NCBI GenBank assembly: GCA_003049485.1
Contig: PYST01000004.1
Span: forward strand, 186,001-250,000
DNA length: 64,000 nucleotides
Origin: Ophioceras dolichostomum
Lineage: Eukaryota > Ascomycota > Sordariomycetes > Magnaporthales > Ophioceraceae
Direction of reading: 5' to 3'
The position numbers and the translations under genes are program-made. Below the pieces are notes generated by a model. It was not told the origin of the DNA. It did not search any database and saw nothing but the letters and a program-made list of their open reading frames with translations. This document shows, piece after piece, positions 34,069-45,441 of this stretch (the first letter of the stretch is position 1; each line of letters begins with the position of its first letter).

Positions 34069-37000
34069 TCACATAACCGGTGAAAGGTAGTACTCCATGA
34101 TATCGTAGACAAGTTCAAAGTACCGCTCCTCGTCCTGCTCGGGCCCCTGTAGCCCGGCAGTCCAGATGCCGCCTTCGACCTCCTGGAGCAGCTCGGCCAG
34201 CCTCTGGACGTATCGCTTCCGCTGCCGCGCCCGGCCCCACGGCCCCGCGAAGATCTGCCTCAGACACCTCTTGTCGAGGCACCGCCTCAGCATGTCCCCG
34301 TCGATCTGCATCTCATAGCTCTCGTCCTCGACGGGCTCCGCGTCGTAATCGTCGTCGCAGTCGTCGCGATCGTCGTCCTCCTTGAGCAGCGGCGGCAGCA
34401 CGTGGCTGCCGTGCCGGCTGTCGCGGCCGGCAGCAGTCGGGCGATCGTAGGTGAACGGGTACATGAGCGGCGACGCCATGGCCAGGTTCTGGACCAGCCG
34501 CAGCACGGCCCAGATCTCCATGCCGATGAGCGTGACGTGCTGCATCGACCCGTTGAAGCAGATGCCTAGAATCTCGGCTCCGTCGAGCGTGCTGGGCAGC
34601 ACGCCGTACTCGGGCACCCGCAGCGCCTGGAGCCAGCCCGGGCGGGTGCGGCCGCGTCGAAACTTCAGCACCGACGCTGGCAGCTCGGCCTCGAACATGA
34701 CCTCGCAATCTCTCCCTGGTTGCTGCCATGGGATCCAGAGTCCCGCAAGCCCATTGACTCGGTCGCTCACCAGTAGTATCGAGCTGCCTCCGCCGCTGCC
34801 GCTGTCACTGCCTCCAGTTGTGATCGCTTCCCGTTCCCGCTCTCGCTCTCTCTCCCTCTCCCATCCGGATAACTGGATCATGTGCATGGCGGGGCGGGCC
34901 TTGATGTCGGCGTGCTCCAGCGTCATCTCGCTCGACATGTTGTCGATGGTTGGGTTGATGACAAACACAGAGTCGTCATGGGTCAGCGCCACTATTTTCC
35001 CGTTGACGACCTGCAGCGTGGTGGCTGGCGACCGCAAGTCGAACTTCTTCCAGAGTTCCAGTTTCTTCTCTGCATCAACGAGAATCTCCCAGTGGATCGT
35101 TGTGCCGGTGCAGTAGATCAGGCCGTTGGAGTGCCCGACAACGGAATATATTTCATCGGGGCATCTCCGTTTGAAGCGAGTGGAGTAGCGAAGCCGAGGT
35201 CCGCCTTCGTTATCGTTGACATCTGCAGCCAGCGGCTGCTCCTTCTCCGTATCCACCACCAGCAACTGGCCATTCTTGGTTGTGACGAGAATATAGTACC
35301 AAGTGTTGTTGTCTTTCTGGTAGACCCACTCGGCTATGCTGTGGACCGAGTCACCATTCGTGCCCAGGCCTGAGATGAATGGTAGGGGGTTACGTTCTTT
35401 GTCCGTCGCTCGCGCCAGGTCTTTGCCAGTATCCGGATCAATGAACGCAAGCGTAGGAGCCCTGTCGCGCTCCACGGCCACAACTAGGCACCCGAGGTGA
35501 TGGGAATAAATCATCCTTAGCGGGGTTCCATGTAGTGAAATGCTCCTCTGGACCTGCTGCGGGTGGGGCAGCAATGCGGCCATGAGAAGCTGGGGACCAG
35601 CCGCGAGTAGCATCGGGATATGGCCGGGGTTGTCGCTGAAGCTGCTGTCCAGGACCGTCACCGAGTGAATGGGATGGGCTGGCTTGCTGGAGTCTTGTGC
35701 ATCGACCGGCCAGACCCGATATTTGGCCTTGAAAGACATCTTACGTTCTGCATCGAGGTCTGTCAGCAGGGTCAGGGCCGAGTCGCAACAGACAAACACC
35801 GAGTCCCTGCCACAGAAGCTCGTGGCGCTGACCGTCACGGCAGTCAGCCCATAGTGCTCGATCCGAAAACTGGGGTCCGTTCCGGTCGCGCTCATGAAAG
35901 TCGTCAGAACCGCGCCGTTGCGAGTTCCGAGGACCATTGCGACGCAGGTTTCGCTCGTCTTTATACAGACGATGCTAGTAAACGCTTCGATCAGGGTGCC
36001 GATGCTCCCAGTACCGTCGGAGTCGGGACTAGGCTGAGAATTGACCGATCCTATGCCACTCATGTCAGCAACGTCCGAGATGAGGATGAGGTGAGGACGC
36101 GCTGTCCAGAGGCAGGGTAGTGCACTCAGCTGGTTGTAATTACCCAAGTCTAGAGGAATCGGACTCGCGAGACCTGCGTCTATACCGTCAAGTGGTAGAC
36201 GCATCAGGCTAGGGCTGCTATCTTTCCACAAACCCAATAGCACGAAGCGACGCTCGCCAATGATGGCGAAGGATACGCACGTCACCTCCCCTTCGACGTG
36301 TGTGGACGGTACAACCGATGCTGGCGGAGTGTCGGGTCCGGCTCTGTAGAGGTCTACAATTGACTGGTCGTAGCCGCCTCTAGACAAAACAATCATGTCC
36401 TCGATGATGTCCGAGTGTGAAACAACCGTGCCATCCTCTGGATTCAGGTCCGGGTGCACGGTGCGGAAACTTGAGTATGAGGTAGAATAAAGTCAGCTAA
36501 AAACACCGAGTTTGATGTCACTGAACTGTCTTGGGCACTAATAGCCTTGTGTTTGAGAAGGCTTTGGGCTAAGCTCTGGCAAGCAATTTTCCAGCGGGGG
36601 GAGTCGCACCTCCTGTCTGGAGAGGCACAGACGATGCACGTCTCCGTGACTTGTATGATCATGTCGTCTAGTGTGCGGGCCACTGCAATAGTTCTCGAGG
36701 ACAGGTCGAACGGAACCGATTCGCTGTCAGGCTCCGTCACCTCGGAGAGGTCATCTGGGAGCTGAAACACGGTGGACTTGTCGGGCATCGTCATGATCAA
36801 ATAGTATCCGGCGCCAAGACACCCTGGGCTCACCGGAACGAGCCAGGCGTGCGTCGTTGTCGGCAAACAGTCGAAGTACAGGCCAATATTCGCTTGCAAG
36901 CCGTACCTGTACTCTGTGACCGTTCCTGTGACTCCTCTCCCCGAAGCAGCGAATATCCGATCCGGGGCACTGTACACATTCCGAGGACGACGAGACCATG

Positions 37001-38944
37001 GCGTTTCTCTGCCTCCGTGAGTGCTGGCCACTTGATCCGACCTAGAGAATTCGTCTGTCGTGACGAAATCCGCCGTCGGGTGCCAGTTTGGAATCACCCC
37101 TAACTTGAGGGGGTCCTGCCGCGGCAGCAGCTATTTGCGGAAAGGGTGGAGGCGGTAAGAGTCAATGTAAACCTTCGAGGAAACAACAACGAACCTAGAG
37201 GGAATGGGGGGATTGGTGGTAGCGCAAAATAGCGAGAAAGAGGAGCCAAAGAAATGGGTGCGGCTGCATACCTGCCAGATGGCTCCTGGGCCAGAATCAC
37301 CACTCACTACCAATATGTCGGCGAATTGGTCATACAAAGAGCAGAATGCACCAGAAATGTTGCAGTCCAAAGTCTTCAGAATCTGGCTCGCCCCCAGAAT
37401 GTTGTCTGAGTCGATATCCAGAAACATGACGACCCCATCTTCTCTGGCAAGATAGATGTTATCCTTGTCACTGGTCCACTGTGGAAGCCGGAACGGCCGT
37501 GTCCAGGCTGCCCACAGAGGAGGTTTCGGTTGATGATGTAGCACTGAGGGCGCGGGGTTCGTGATCTCGAATGTCGCCAGATTCGGTGGACCGACGAGCA
37601 CATCCCTCCCCACGACAATCTTGTCTTCGTAAACGGCGAAGAAGGTCGTTTTGACGGTCAGAGGGATGAGTAATATGGGCAACTTGGCGTTATCTGGGAG
37701 CCGATGGCCGGGCTTCTCGTGGGCAAAAACGGCGTTCAGATCCTCTCCAGCCTCCCACTCGTACACAACCGTGCGAGACACTTTGACCTTCGCGACTACG
37801 AGCATCAGAATGATGTTGTAGTCATCCTCCCGTGGCGGGAAGAGAAAGTCCATATGGCTTATCACGCCGTTCACGAGGCGGAGGCGGCTGGTCTTGACGG
37901 GCCGAAGGTTGAGTCCGTGTCGATACCGCTCATTCATGACCTCCCAGGACTCGAGCTCGAGGACTAGAAACAAGGTCTCGAAGCAGCTGAGAGCGACGTA
38001 CCGCGAACTAGGGTCAACGGCGAGGGAGAAGCCCGGATATTTCGCCCGCATGTTTGGCACCTCGTACTGTGACGTGACGAACTCGAGCCGGCCGTCTTGG
38101 CTCTCTCGGAGAACCATAAAAACGCAGTCACCGCGTTCCAGAACAACGAGCAGCATTTGCGGGGCGATATCGAAAGGGTTGCCGGAGGACTTCGGGTTGG
38201 GGTCATCGAGGTTGAGCATGTCGATGTCCTCGCCATCCTCCGACTTGATGTTGGCTCTCATCCCGACAGTGGTGGCGTCGTCAGGGACAGACCCGATAAC
38301 TTTGGCGTTGCGAATTCGATCCCCAAAGTCGTTCTTGTGAATAACGTCCTGCAGCTGGCCATCTGGTCGTAGTTCGCGAATGTGCACAAAATGATCCTAC
38401 CGGGGACAACAGCCTTGAGTTAGATACCCGGTGATAAGAACCGACGGGACCCTACGAGAGCCAACGAGATTCCCCGTCGACCTGACTGTACAGAATGGCT
38501 TGATCACCCAAAGTGGTTCCGTCAAGGGGCTTGATCCTCGGGTGAGAGAAGAGTAGCTCTGCAGGGTACGTAGAGGAAACGAAGAGGAGAGGTAGAGTAG
38601 TACGTCTTTTGCCCTCCACAAGCGTCACACGACATACCCTCACACCACGACCCTGGATACAGGAGGGGAAGCAAGGGCAGAAAAGGAGGGACAGAGCAGA
38701 GGAAAACAATACGTACCCCCACAAAAGCAACATCGGAGTGCAGGGCGGAGCGTAGCCGAACGGGGAGGATGTGATTCGCAACAGGACTCTCGACCACAGT
38801 CCTCGTGATGATGCCGCATTTTGGCGGCCTCAAGACTCGTTGCCTCGGCGGCTTTGCGGGGGTCGAGGCCTTGATAACGGCCTTGAGGTCGATGGTCTCG
38901 GTGACCCACTCACCGCCTCTCAGCACGTTCGTCTGGAAGGCCAT
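34069..38944 (-). CDS. Large MMS1_N/CPSF-A-type beta-propeller protein (DDB1/RSE1/MMS1-like)
   Basis: Exons 38944-38717, 38396-37272, 37130-36610 and 36469-34069 give 1424 residues. The N-terminus (FQTNVLRGGEWVTETIDL, VAFVGDHFVHIREL) and the repeated hydrophobic strands with GSGPG-like turns (VVSGDSGPGAIWQ) match fungal proteins with the MMS1_N domain. These are predicted to fold as stacked WD-like propellers, as in DDB1, Rse1 and CPSF160. Such proteins are scaffolds in ubiquitin ligase, splicing or polyadenylation complexes; which one applies here I cannot tell. Near residue 1160 an Arg/Glu dipeptide run is encoded by a GA-rich tract (about 34835-34863). The C-terminus is acidic. The 320-nt first intron is long for this window. 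The third intron's donor (GTGCGA at 36609) was chosen because it gives ASPDRSFRTVHPDL; a donor at 36555 would break frame. Confidence 0.75.
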
Positions 38945-39350
38945 CGTCGGTCGTCATTCCGATCTGGATGCCGAGGCAGCTTAGCCGGGGGGGATACAGG
39001 AGTCCAGCACAGGACGGAAGAGGGCAAGGGCAAGACGACACAAGACAAGACAAGACAGGCAGGGTCCCCGGCTGCTTGCCTTGAAAAGAAAGATGTATGT
39101 TGCGGGGGATTGCGTTAGCGTCGGCACTGGCAGGAGGGACTCGAGTCCCGGCTGATATATCCGTGTCTCTCTCGTCCCTGGCGGCCCAGGTTCGATGCAA
39201 AAGAGGAAAAGTTGGACAGGGCTGATGATCGGGGTTGAAGCTTTGTCATGTGGTCCGCAGGTAATATGACATTGCCAGTGATGGTCTTCTCACAGGGCCT
39301 CGGAGAACGAAATGCTCCAGTACCCGCTTCCAGGTTCAGGACGCAAAGCC

Positions 39351-39394
39351 GGTGTGCACCGGGTGTGCACCAGGTATGCACCAAGTTATGCACC
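39351..39394. repeat. Four-copy GGTGTGCACC-type tandem repeat
   Basis: Units at 39351-39360, 39361-39371, 39372-39382 and 39383-39394 share the core RTGCACC, with GTGTGCACC in the first two and ATGCACC in the last two. Non-coding. Confidence 0.8.
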
Positions 39395-42090
39395 AGAAAC
39401 CCCTTCCCCAACGAAGATTAGCACGCGGTTGGGCGTAGTTGGTAGGTGTGAGGTTGAGGTTCTGGTTCTGTGGAAGAGGAGGACCAGACTTGGATGTCCC
39501 AAATAGCACCACCGGCCGGGAAACACAGGCAGGGATCGCCCAACAATTTCAGTTCCTGGGACCCTCGGCAGACCAACAGGAGAGGTCCTGACCTGTGTCT
39601 AAGGCGTGAAGAATGTGCAAACCGGCACGGCTGGGCGAGCTTGGATAACTTTGGGATAAAAGAAATGTTAGGCTTCTTCTGAGGTGGCCGACCCATTCAT
39701 CCATCCATCATTCAATGCAAGTCCACCACAACGCATCGAATCAGGGAACCGCTGACGGCTGAGACGGGTCGAACGGCTCGCCCTTTCGATGGCTTGCGAT
39801 GACTCTTGAGCTGCAGTGGCACAATCCGTGTTTATAAAGCTCTGGAGGGTTCCAAATGAGGTGGACAAGCTGGCATCGAAGCTGGACAGAGGGTGGAGGA
39901 AAGTGGTTGTGGTGGGGTCAACGAAGCTGCATCCAGCACCACCACCACTGGACTGCACTTGCTGCGACTGCAGAAGGATGCAGGAAGGAGGCAGGCAGTT
40001 AGGCAGCACTGACAATGGTGGACTTGCAGGAGAGCCCCAAAAATTAACACAGTCACAGAACAGGCATCTCGTGCTATTGAGGTGTAACTTTAGGGGAATC
40101 TCGTACGAATTGTTAACTCGTCACAGATCCTGAACCAATAATCACACATTCAAACTGCATCAAGCTATCAATCACACATGCCTCGGCCCTTGCTGTATTG
40201 AACCCCTGGAAAGACCCCAAGAATGGCCCCAGTCCTTCAACCAGCCTGCAAGTCCAACTGCAAGAGTTGGTTGGACCTGTGAGCCAGCCGAGCTCGCCAT
40301 TCGGCATTCCTATTACTGCACGCGGCATGGCGGCTGAGAGGAAGAACGGCATTGTCTTCATCGAAGTAGCATCGAACCGAATTTCGAGCGAGAGCTGCCT
40401 GGCTGGAACTGGAAGGGCCTTCGTCCTTGCAGAAACGAACCAACACGACCATGCTGCGAGCGTGTTGGACCTCGCACGCACAAGGCATCTTGACAATGAC
40501 CCGTGTCTGCTCGAGGGCTGCTTGGCGCAGTATCCCTCTGAACCTGGGGAAACGCATAGGAAACGAAGAATCAAAGAAACAGTTTCCAATTCCCCTTTTC
40601 ACCCTTCGTCTTTGGTGTTTATTCTTACCTCCCCCTTTTGTATCCCCTTCAGACGTGTACGGTCTCGCGCGCCAGGATTTAGTCTAGATGAACTTCCCCT
40701 AAACGGAAGCCGCCTGGGGGGTTATCTCAGTGCCTGTTAATGAGTGTGTTTGTGTGAACAGGACGAAAAAAAGGAGTCTGGAAACTTGGAGGGGGGTATC
40801 TACCGACACCACCCACCCTGGCGGTCCTTTAGTAAGGTGGGATTTCGACCACTGCGGGCTGCCCGCGTCTGCAGTTCTGTGCCCTAACCTGCAGATATGG
40901 TGCCTGTATTATGCACCTTCCATTCACGATTCAGTTATAGACTGCCTCGCACTCATTTGGTCGTCCCAGAACCAGATTTTTGGCTGCACGAGCAAGGGGA
41001 GCGGGTGGAGGGGTAGAGAAGAGAATCCTTCATGTGCGGCTAGTAGCCACGGGGAGCCACGGGTTGCTGCAGTCCAACAGCACTAACATCTTTTGGACAC
41101 GGCCTGTCCGACGACAAGACGAGCCTGGCTGGAACCAGGACGCGGGAATTCTCTGCCCGCCATGCTCCCTTTGCCGACGACCCCTGAGTCTTTGCCCTGC
41201 CTAGGTCTTCCGTACCCACGTACCCGCCTTGTTGGTCTCTGAGCCTCCTATCCATCCCATCCCTCACCGCATAATCGGGGACGGCGCAAGTGCGGCTGGA
41301 AAATAGGATCCGGATATCTGTCGGACATCACAGTCGAGGTTTCGACGACGTTGAAAGAAGAAAGATAAAGAAAGACGAAAAACGCATGATTCGATCTCAG
41401 ATAGTCTTTTCTTGATATATGACATGGCGCAGCTACACAATCAGTTTTCCCCCATGCTGCCCCTGCCAAAGGGAAAAAAAAAGCAAAGCAGGACCACGCT
41501 ATAAGAGCGAGGACGTTATACGGGGATCCACTCCAACGGGTGATGTCTCGCGTCCTGGGACATGGTGCTCTGGCTGCTGGAAACGCACGAACCCCGTATG
41601 TCTCTGTCCCTGTCCGTTCTGGCGTATGTCTGATCAGGGAAAGAGGGGTGGCATCCAGGAACAAAAACAAAAGAAAGGAAGAAAGAAAGAAAAGGAAACA
41701 ATGGGCAGGGCGGACGGCTAGTCTGATCGTCGATTGAATATCATTGTTTCAGCCGGAACGAAAATGTGATCTATCACACATGTCAGGGCAAGGTCAGACA
41801 GAGGCTAGCAAAGCTCCCAGGCCACCAGGATGAAAATTGGCCAAGGAAAACGTTGTGCTCATGATGAGGCTGGAGTGAATAGAGAGAGGCAGGTAGGGAG
41901 GGAGGGGGAGAATATGAATCTAACGCGGCAGCCATTTGTCATTTGTCGGCCGTTGCTTCGATGACATCTTCAAAACGAAAGAGCCCAGTGCCATTGCAGA
42001 TTCTGGACTTTCGCTCGGACATGTTCACGGCCCTTCTAGACTTGACGAAAATCATAAACGGGTCATCACTCCGTCCGGGGAGCATATATT

Positions 42091-42117
42091 GGCGGCGGGC
42101 GGCGGGCGGCGGGCACC
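42091..42117. repeat. GGCGGGC 7-bp tandem repeat
   Basis: Three and a half copies of GGCGGGC in tandem; the regularly spaced GGG runs could support a G-quadruplex. Non-coding. Confidence 0.75.
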
Positions 42118-42173
42118 GTTGTGCAGGTGGCAGACAGTTCCATGTGGCTGCAGCGGGCGTTTGTTTGGAGGGG

Positions 42174-42228
42174 CGCACAGCTGGGACGCACAGCTGGGAC
42201 GCACAGGGCACACAGCGTGCACAGGGCG
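42174..42228. repeat. 13-bp CGCACAGCTGGGA tandem repeat
   Basis: Two perfect 13-bp units (42174-42186, 42187-42199), then decayed CGCACAGGGCA and TGCACAGGGCG units. Non-coding, 1.0 kb upstream of the TBC gene. Confidence 0.8.
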
Positions 42229-43270
42229 CAAAACGCCCCAGGCCGTTTCATTCATAGCGCTCCTCACGCCAATTAAAACACGGGACACGGGTGCCTCGTG
42301 CATACCACGTATGCCTTACCGACGAGACGCGACTCGGCTGACACCTGAACCGGGCAACCACATCGCGGACGTAATCGGCCTCCGGAATCCAACAGCGGCG
42401 ATCAGAGGCACCGAGAGTTCTCCTCCTGTAAGGGGGGAAGCTGATACAGACAACATACTCATTTTGTAGCAAACTGGCACAACTCATCACACGCCATCCA
42501 CGTTTGCCGTCGTTGTCTCATGGTGCCCAACCCAGCCCAGCCCAGCACGAAGCCATAAAGCACCAGAGCATTTTGGGGGTTGCTTGCGATTTCATGCTAC
42601 GCTCACATTCGCACTCACTCACGCCCACGCATGCCCATGCACGCCCGCGCCCGCCCACACACACCTGTCCATCCTCCATCCATCATCCATCCCAACCTGA
42701 TTTCAAGCCTTGGCATACTCCAGGTCCTTCTGGTCCTTCTGCCGTGATAGAGTCGAATCGGTCACGTTTTTGGCCGACCGGCGGTTCAGCGCTGGCACTG
42801 GGCTGGCCGTGCTCTCATATCACTGTTCCATTCCCGGACACATATCTTTCTCATTAGGGGCTTCCAGTGTCTCCAGGGTTCACGACCCAGCAGTCAGCAA
42901 CTGCTCGTGGACCTGCCCTTCAACCATTTATCCTTCCTTTGTCCCGATCACTTCGGCGTCACTGGAAGAGAAGAGATGAGAATCCTACAATCGTACATAC
43001 TTCCTATCTATCTCTAGAAGCGTCCATCCACCACAACCCTCTCGGAGCTGCTGTCCAAGCTCGGTTTCCACCCTTCGACGAGAGGGAAATACCACCCCAT
43101 CACCTCCCACTTTGCATGCCAACCTGCAGGACCGGATCGGAGTGTGTGACCAAACCGCGCACACACAATCCCTTGCAGTGGCCACCTGATATAAACTCTC
43201 ACCGCCGGCACGATCTGGTCGCCTCTACGGGCGGTCCTCTCCGAACTCGGAAAAGAGAGCCAGTGGCACC

Positions 43271-44868
43271 ATGGAGCAACTGGCCAGGGAAGCGGCGGGT
43301 GCGAGAAGCAGAGGCCAAGGCTCGCCCATATCTACCCGCCGGTCCAGTAGCAACAGTGTGAGCCAGCAGCGGAAGAGTGAGCAGGCCGAGAAGGACGCCA
43401 TCGACGAGTCAAACCCCAAGGTCAAGGCCATCCTCGACGCCTGCAGGTGGAGGAATATCGATGAGCTCAAGATACTCGCCGTCTCGAAGGGAGGGTTTCT
43501 TTTAGATCGCCTCAGGCAGCAGGCGTGTAAGGCCGTCCACCCATGATCATCCCCATACTGCCGCCGGAGATGCGACTCGTAAAATTTACAAAAGAAATAC
43601 ATTGTGGCTTACGTATAATTTCCTTATGATATAGGGCCTGTCCTCCTCGGCCTGACAGCTGAAAATGTGGGCCAAGTAGATGCCAGTGGCGATGATGGGC
43701 CAGGCTCGTCGTCGACATCCTGGAAGGAGTTGCCACCCCACCGCGACGAGGACCAGGTGCAGCTCGATGTCAACAGAGCTTTCACCTATTACCCTACCCG
43801 TATGTGCCATCCATCTACATACTATGGATTAGTAACCGACGACGCCCTAAGCAAGCAATCTGCCGATGTTCTCATCATGATGTTGTGTACTCTATAAACT
43901 CCATCTCCGGGCAGTACACAAGGTCACCAGCCTCGTCCGCTAACATGACATGCCCTCCTCAAACAACAGACGACACCCCCGCCGAGTTGGACCAGCAAAA
44001 GGCAGACCTCTCGAACCTCATCGTCGAAGTCCTCCGGCGACACCCCTACCTGTGCTACTTCCAAGGCTACCACGACATCTGCCAGGTCTTCCTCCTGGTC
44101 CTCACCGCGCCCCAGCGCGCCCCCGCTATGGCGCGGCTCTCCACCCTCCGCATCCGCGACTTCATGCTCCCCAACCTCAACCCCGCCATCGCGCAGCTCC
44201 GGCTCCTCCCCGACATCCTGCGGGCGTCCGACCCGTCGCTCTGGCGCCACCTCTCGCACACCGAGCCCTTCTTCGCCCTCTCCGGCACGCTGACCATGTA
44301 CGCGCACGACGTGCAGACCCTCGGCGAGATCGCCCGCCTATTCGACGCCCTGCTCGCGCGCGAGCCGGTCTTCAGCATCTACGTGTTCGCCGCCATCGTG
44401 CGCTCGCGCCGCGACGAGCTCTTCGACACGCCGGATTCGGAGCCAGAGATGCTGCACTCCATCCTGTCCAAGCTGCCGGCGAGCCTCGACATCGACGCGC
44501 TGCTCGCCGAAGCCGACGCGCTCGGCCGCACCCACCCGCCCGAGACCCTGCCCGCCTGGGGCGCTATCTCGCGCGCGAGCGTGCTGAAGACGGCCAGGGA
44601 CTCCGCCGCGTGCGCGGGCCAGTCCGTCGCGGACGGGAAGGCGTGCTTCGACCGCCACGTGGCGGAGCTGAGGCGCGAGGAGGCCCGCAAGAGGGCGCTC
44701 GTGGTGCTGTACGCCTACCGCCGGCACATCGGCGTCGTGGGCGCCGCGCTGTCGCTCGTGTTGGCGTTCTGGCTGGTGCGCAAGTCCCCAGGGCCGCTCG
44801 CGTCGCTTGCGTCGTGGGTGTCGCGGTGGACTGGCTTCGATCTCCGGGGCTTGCGGGTGGGTTTGTAG
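43271..44868 (+). CDS. TBC-domain Rab GTPase-activating protein, TBC1D20/Gyp8-like
   Basis: Exons 43271-43526, 43635-43799 and 43970-44868 give 439 residues. The first splice forms the family motif AW|PVLLGL. The Arg finger is in VQLDVNR (Arg133) and the Gln finger in CYFQGYHD (Gln172), so the protein should be an active dual-finger GAP. After the TBC domain, a Lys/Arg-rich helix leads to one C-terminal membrane segment (VVGAALSLVLAFWLV). This layout is that of TBC1D20/Gyp8, which sit in the ER membrane and stimulate GTP hydrolysis by Rab1/Ypt-type GTPases in early secretion. The N-terminal 45 or so residues are Ser/Arg-rich and disordered. The start ATG is the first of the open frame and has a good context (CACCATGG). 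It converges with VPS52. Confidence 0.92.
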
Positions 44869-45441
44869 ATTTGTACCGTGTGGCTTCAGGTGGTGTACGC
44901 TGGATGAGCCCAAAATAAAAAAAAAGTTTGTTCGGGGCTGGTGATTTAGATTCAGGGGCGTCTTGGGACCAGGCCGAGGCCTCCTTTCCTTTTCTTGACC
45001 ATTCGATGACTTCTGTTCTTCTCAAGAGGCAAATACCTCTTATCGACTTATTATTTTGATCAAGAAGGGGGGGGCAAAAGATTGAAGAACTATTACAGCT
45101 TCTAGAACCGAGTCAAGGCTGGTCTTTCACCGGCACGTCTCGTTGGGTGCCTATGGAGGTTTGGTTGGTTTCTTGTACAAATAGACTTTAGATATCCCAA
45201 GGCCGGCCTGTAGTCAAGGACAAACAAAAGCGATTGTGTCAAGACGATCTGCACGATAATTCGAACGAGCGTTCAATTCTAGTATGTAGGTACGTAGGTT
45301 AGGTGCCTTAATTTTGAAATTTCATGAGCTCCCTGACCCGTCTTTGTCCCGGCCGATTCAAACCAATGATGCTTTCCTAACGCGCCTTACACCAAATCAG
45401 AAGACGGAAAAAGAAAGAAAAACACTTCTCATGAACAATAA
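44869..45441. other. Region between convergent TBC and VPS52 3' ends
   Basis: AT-richer 3' flank with A, G and T runs. No gene or clear repeat is seen beyond these. Confidence 0.6.

Larger units (their letters stand above)
38945..43270. other. Long divergent intergenic region
   Basis: This 4.3-kb interval between the MMS1-like and TBC genes is the longest without a supported gene. It carries several short tandem repeats, a C-rich CACGCC stretch near 42610-42665 and CATCC repeats. The longest open frames (180 and 158 codons near 40.1-40.7 kb) overlap on opposite strands, lack splice-compatible extensions and match no family I know. Confidence 0.55.

Noticed and set aside
40185..40205. GGTTCAATAC on the minus strand as a tRNA T-arm
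   Set aside because: The second stem pair mismatches and no cloverleaf can be drawn around it.
40113..40740. Overlapping 158- and 180-codon frames on opposite strands
   Set aside because: Neither has a recognisable domain, typical codon bias or plausible splice extension; mutual overlap argues that both are chance.
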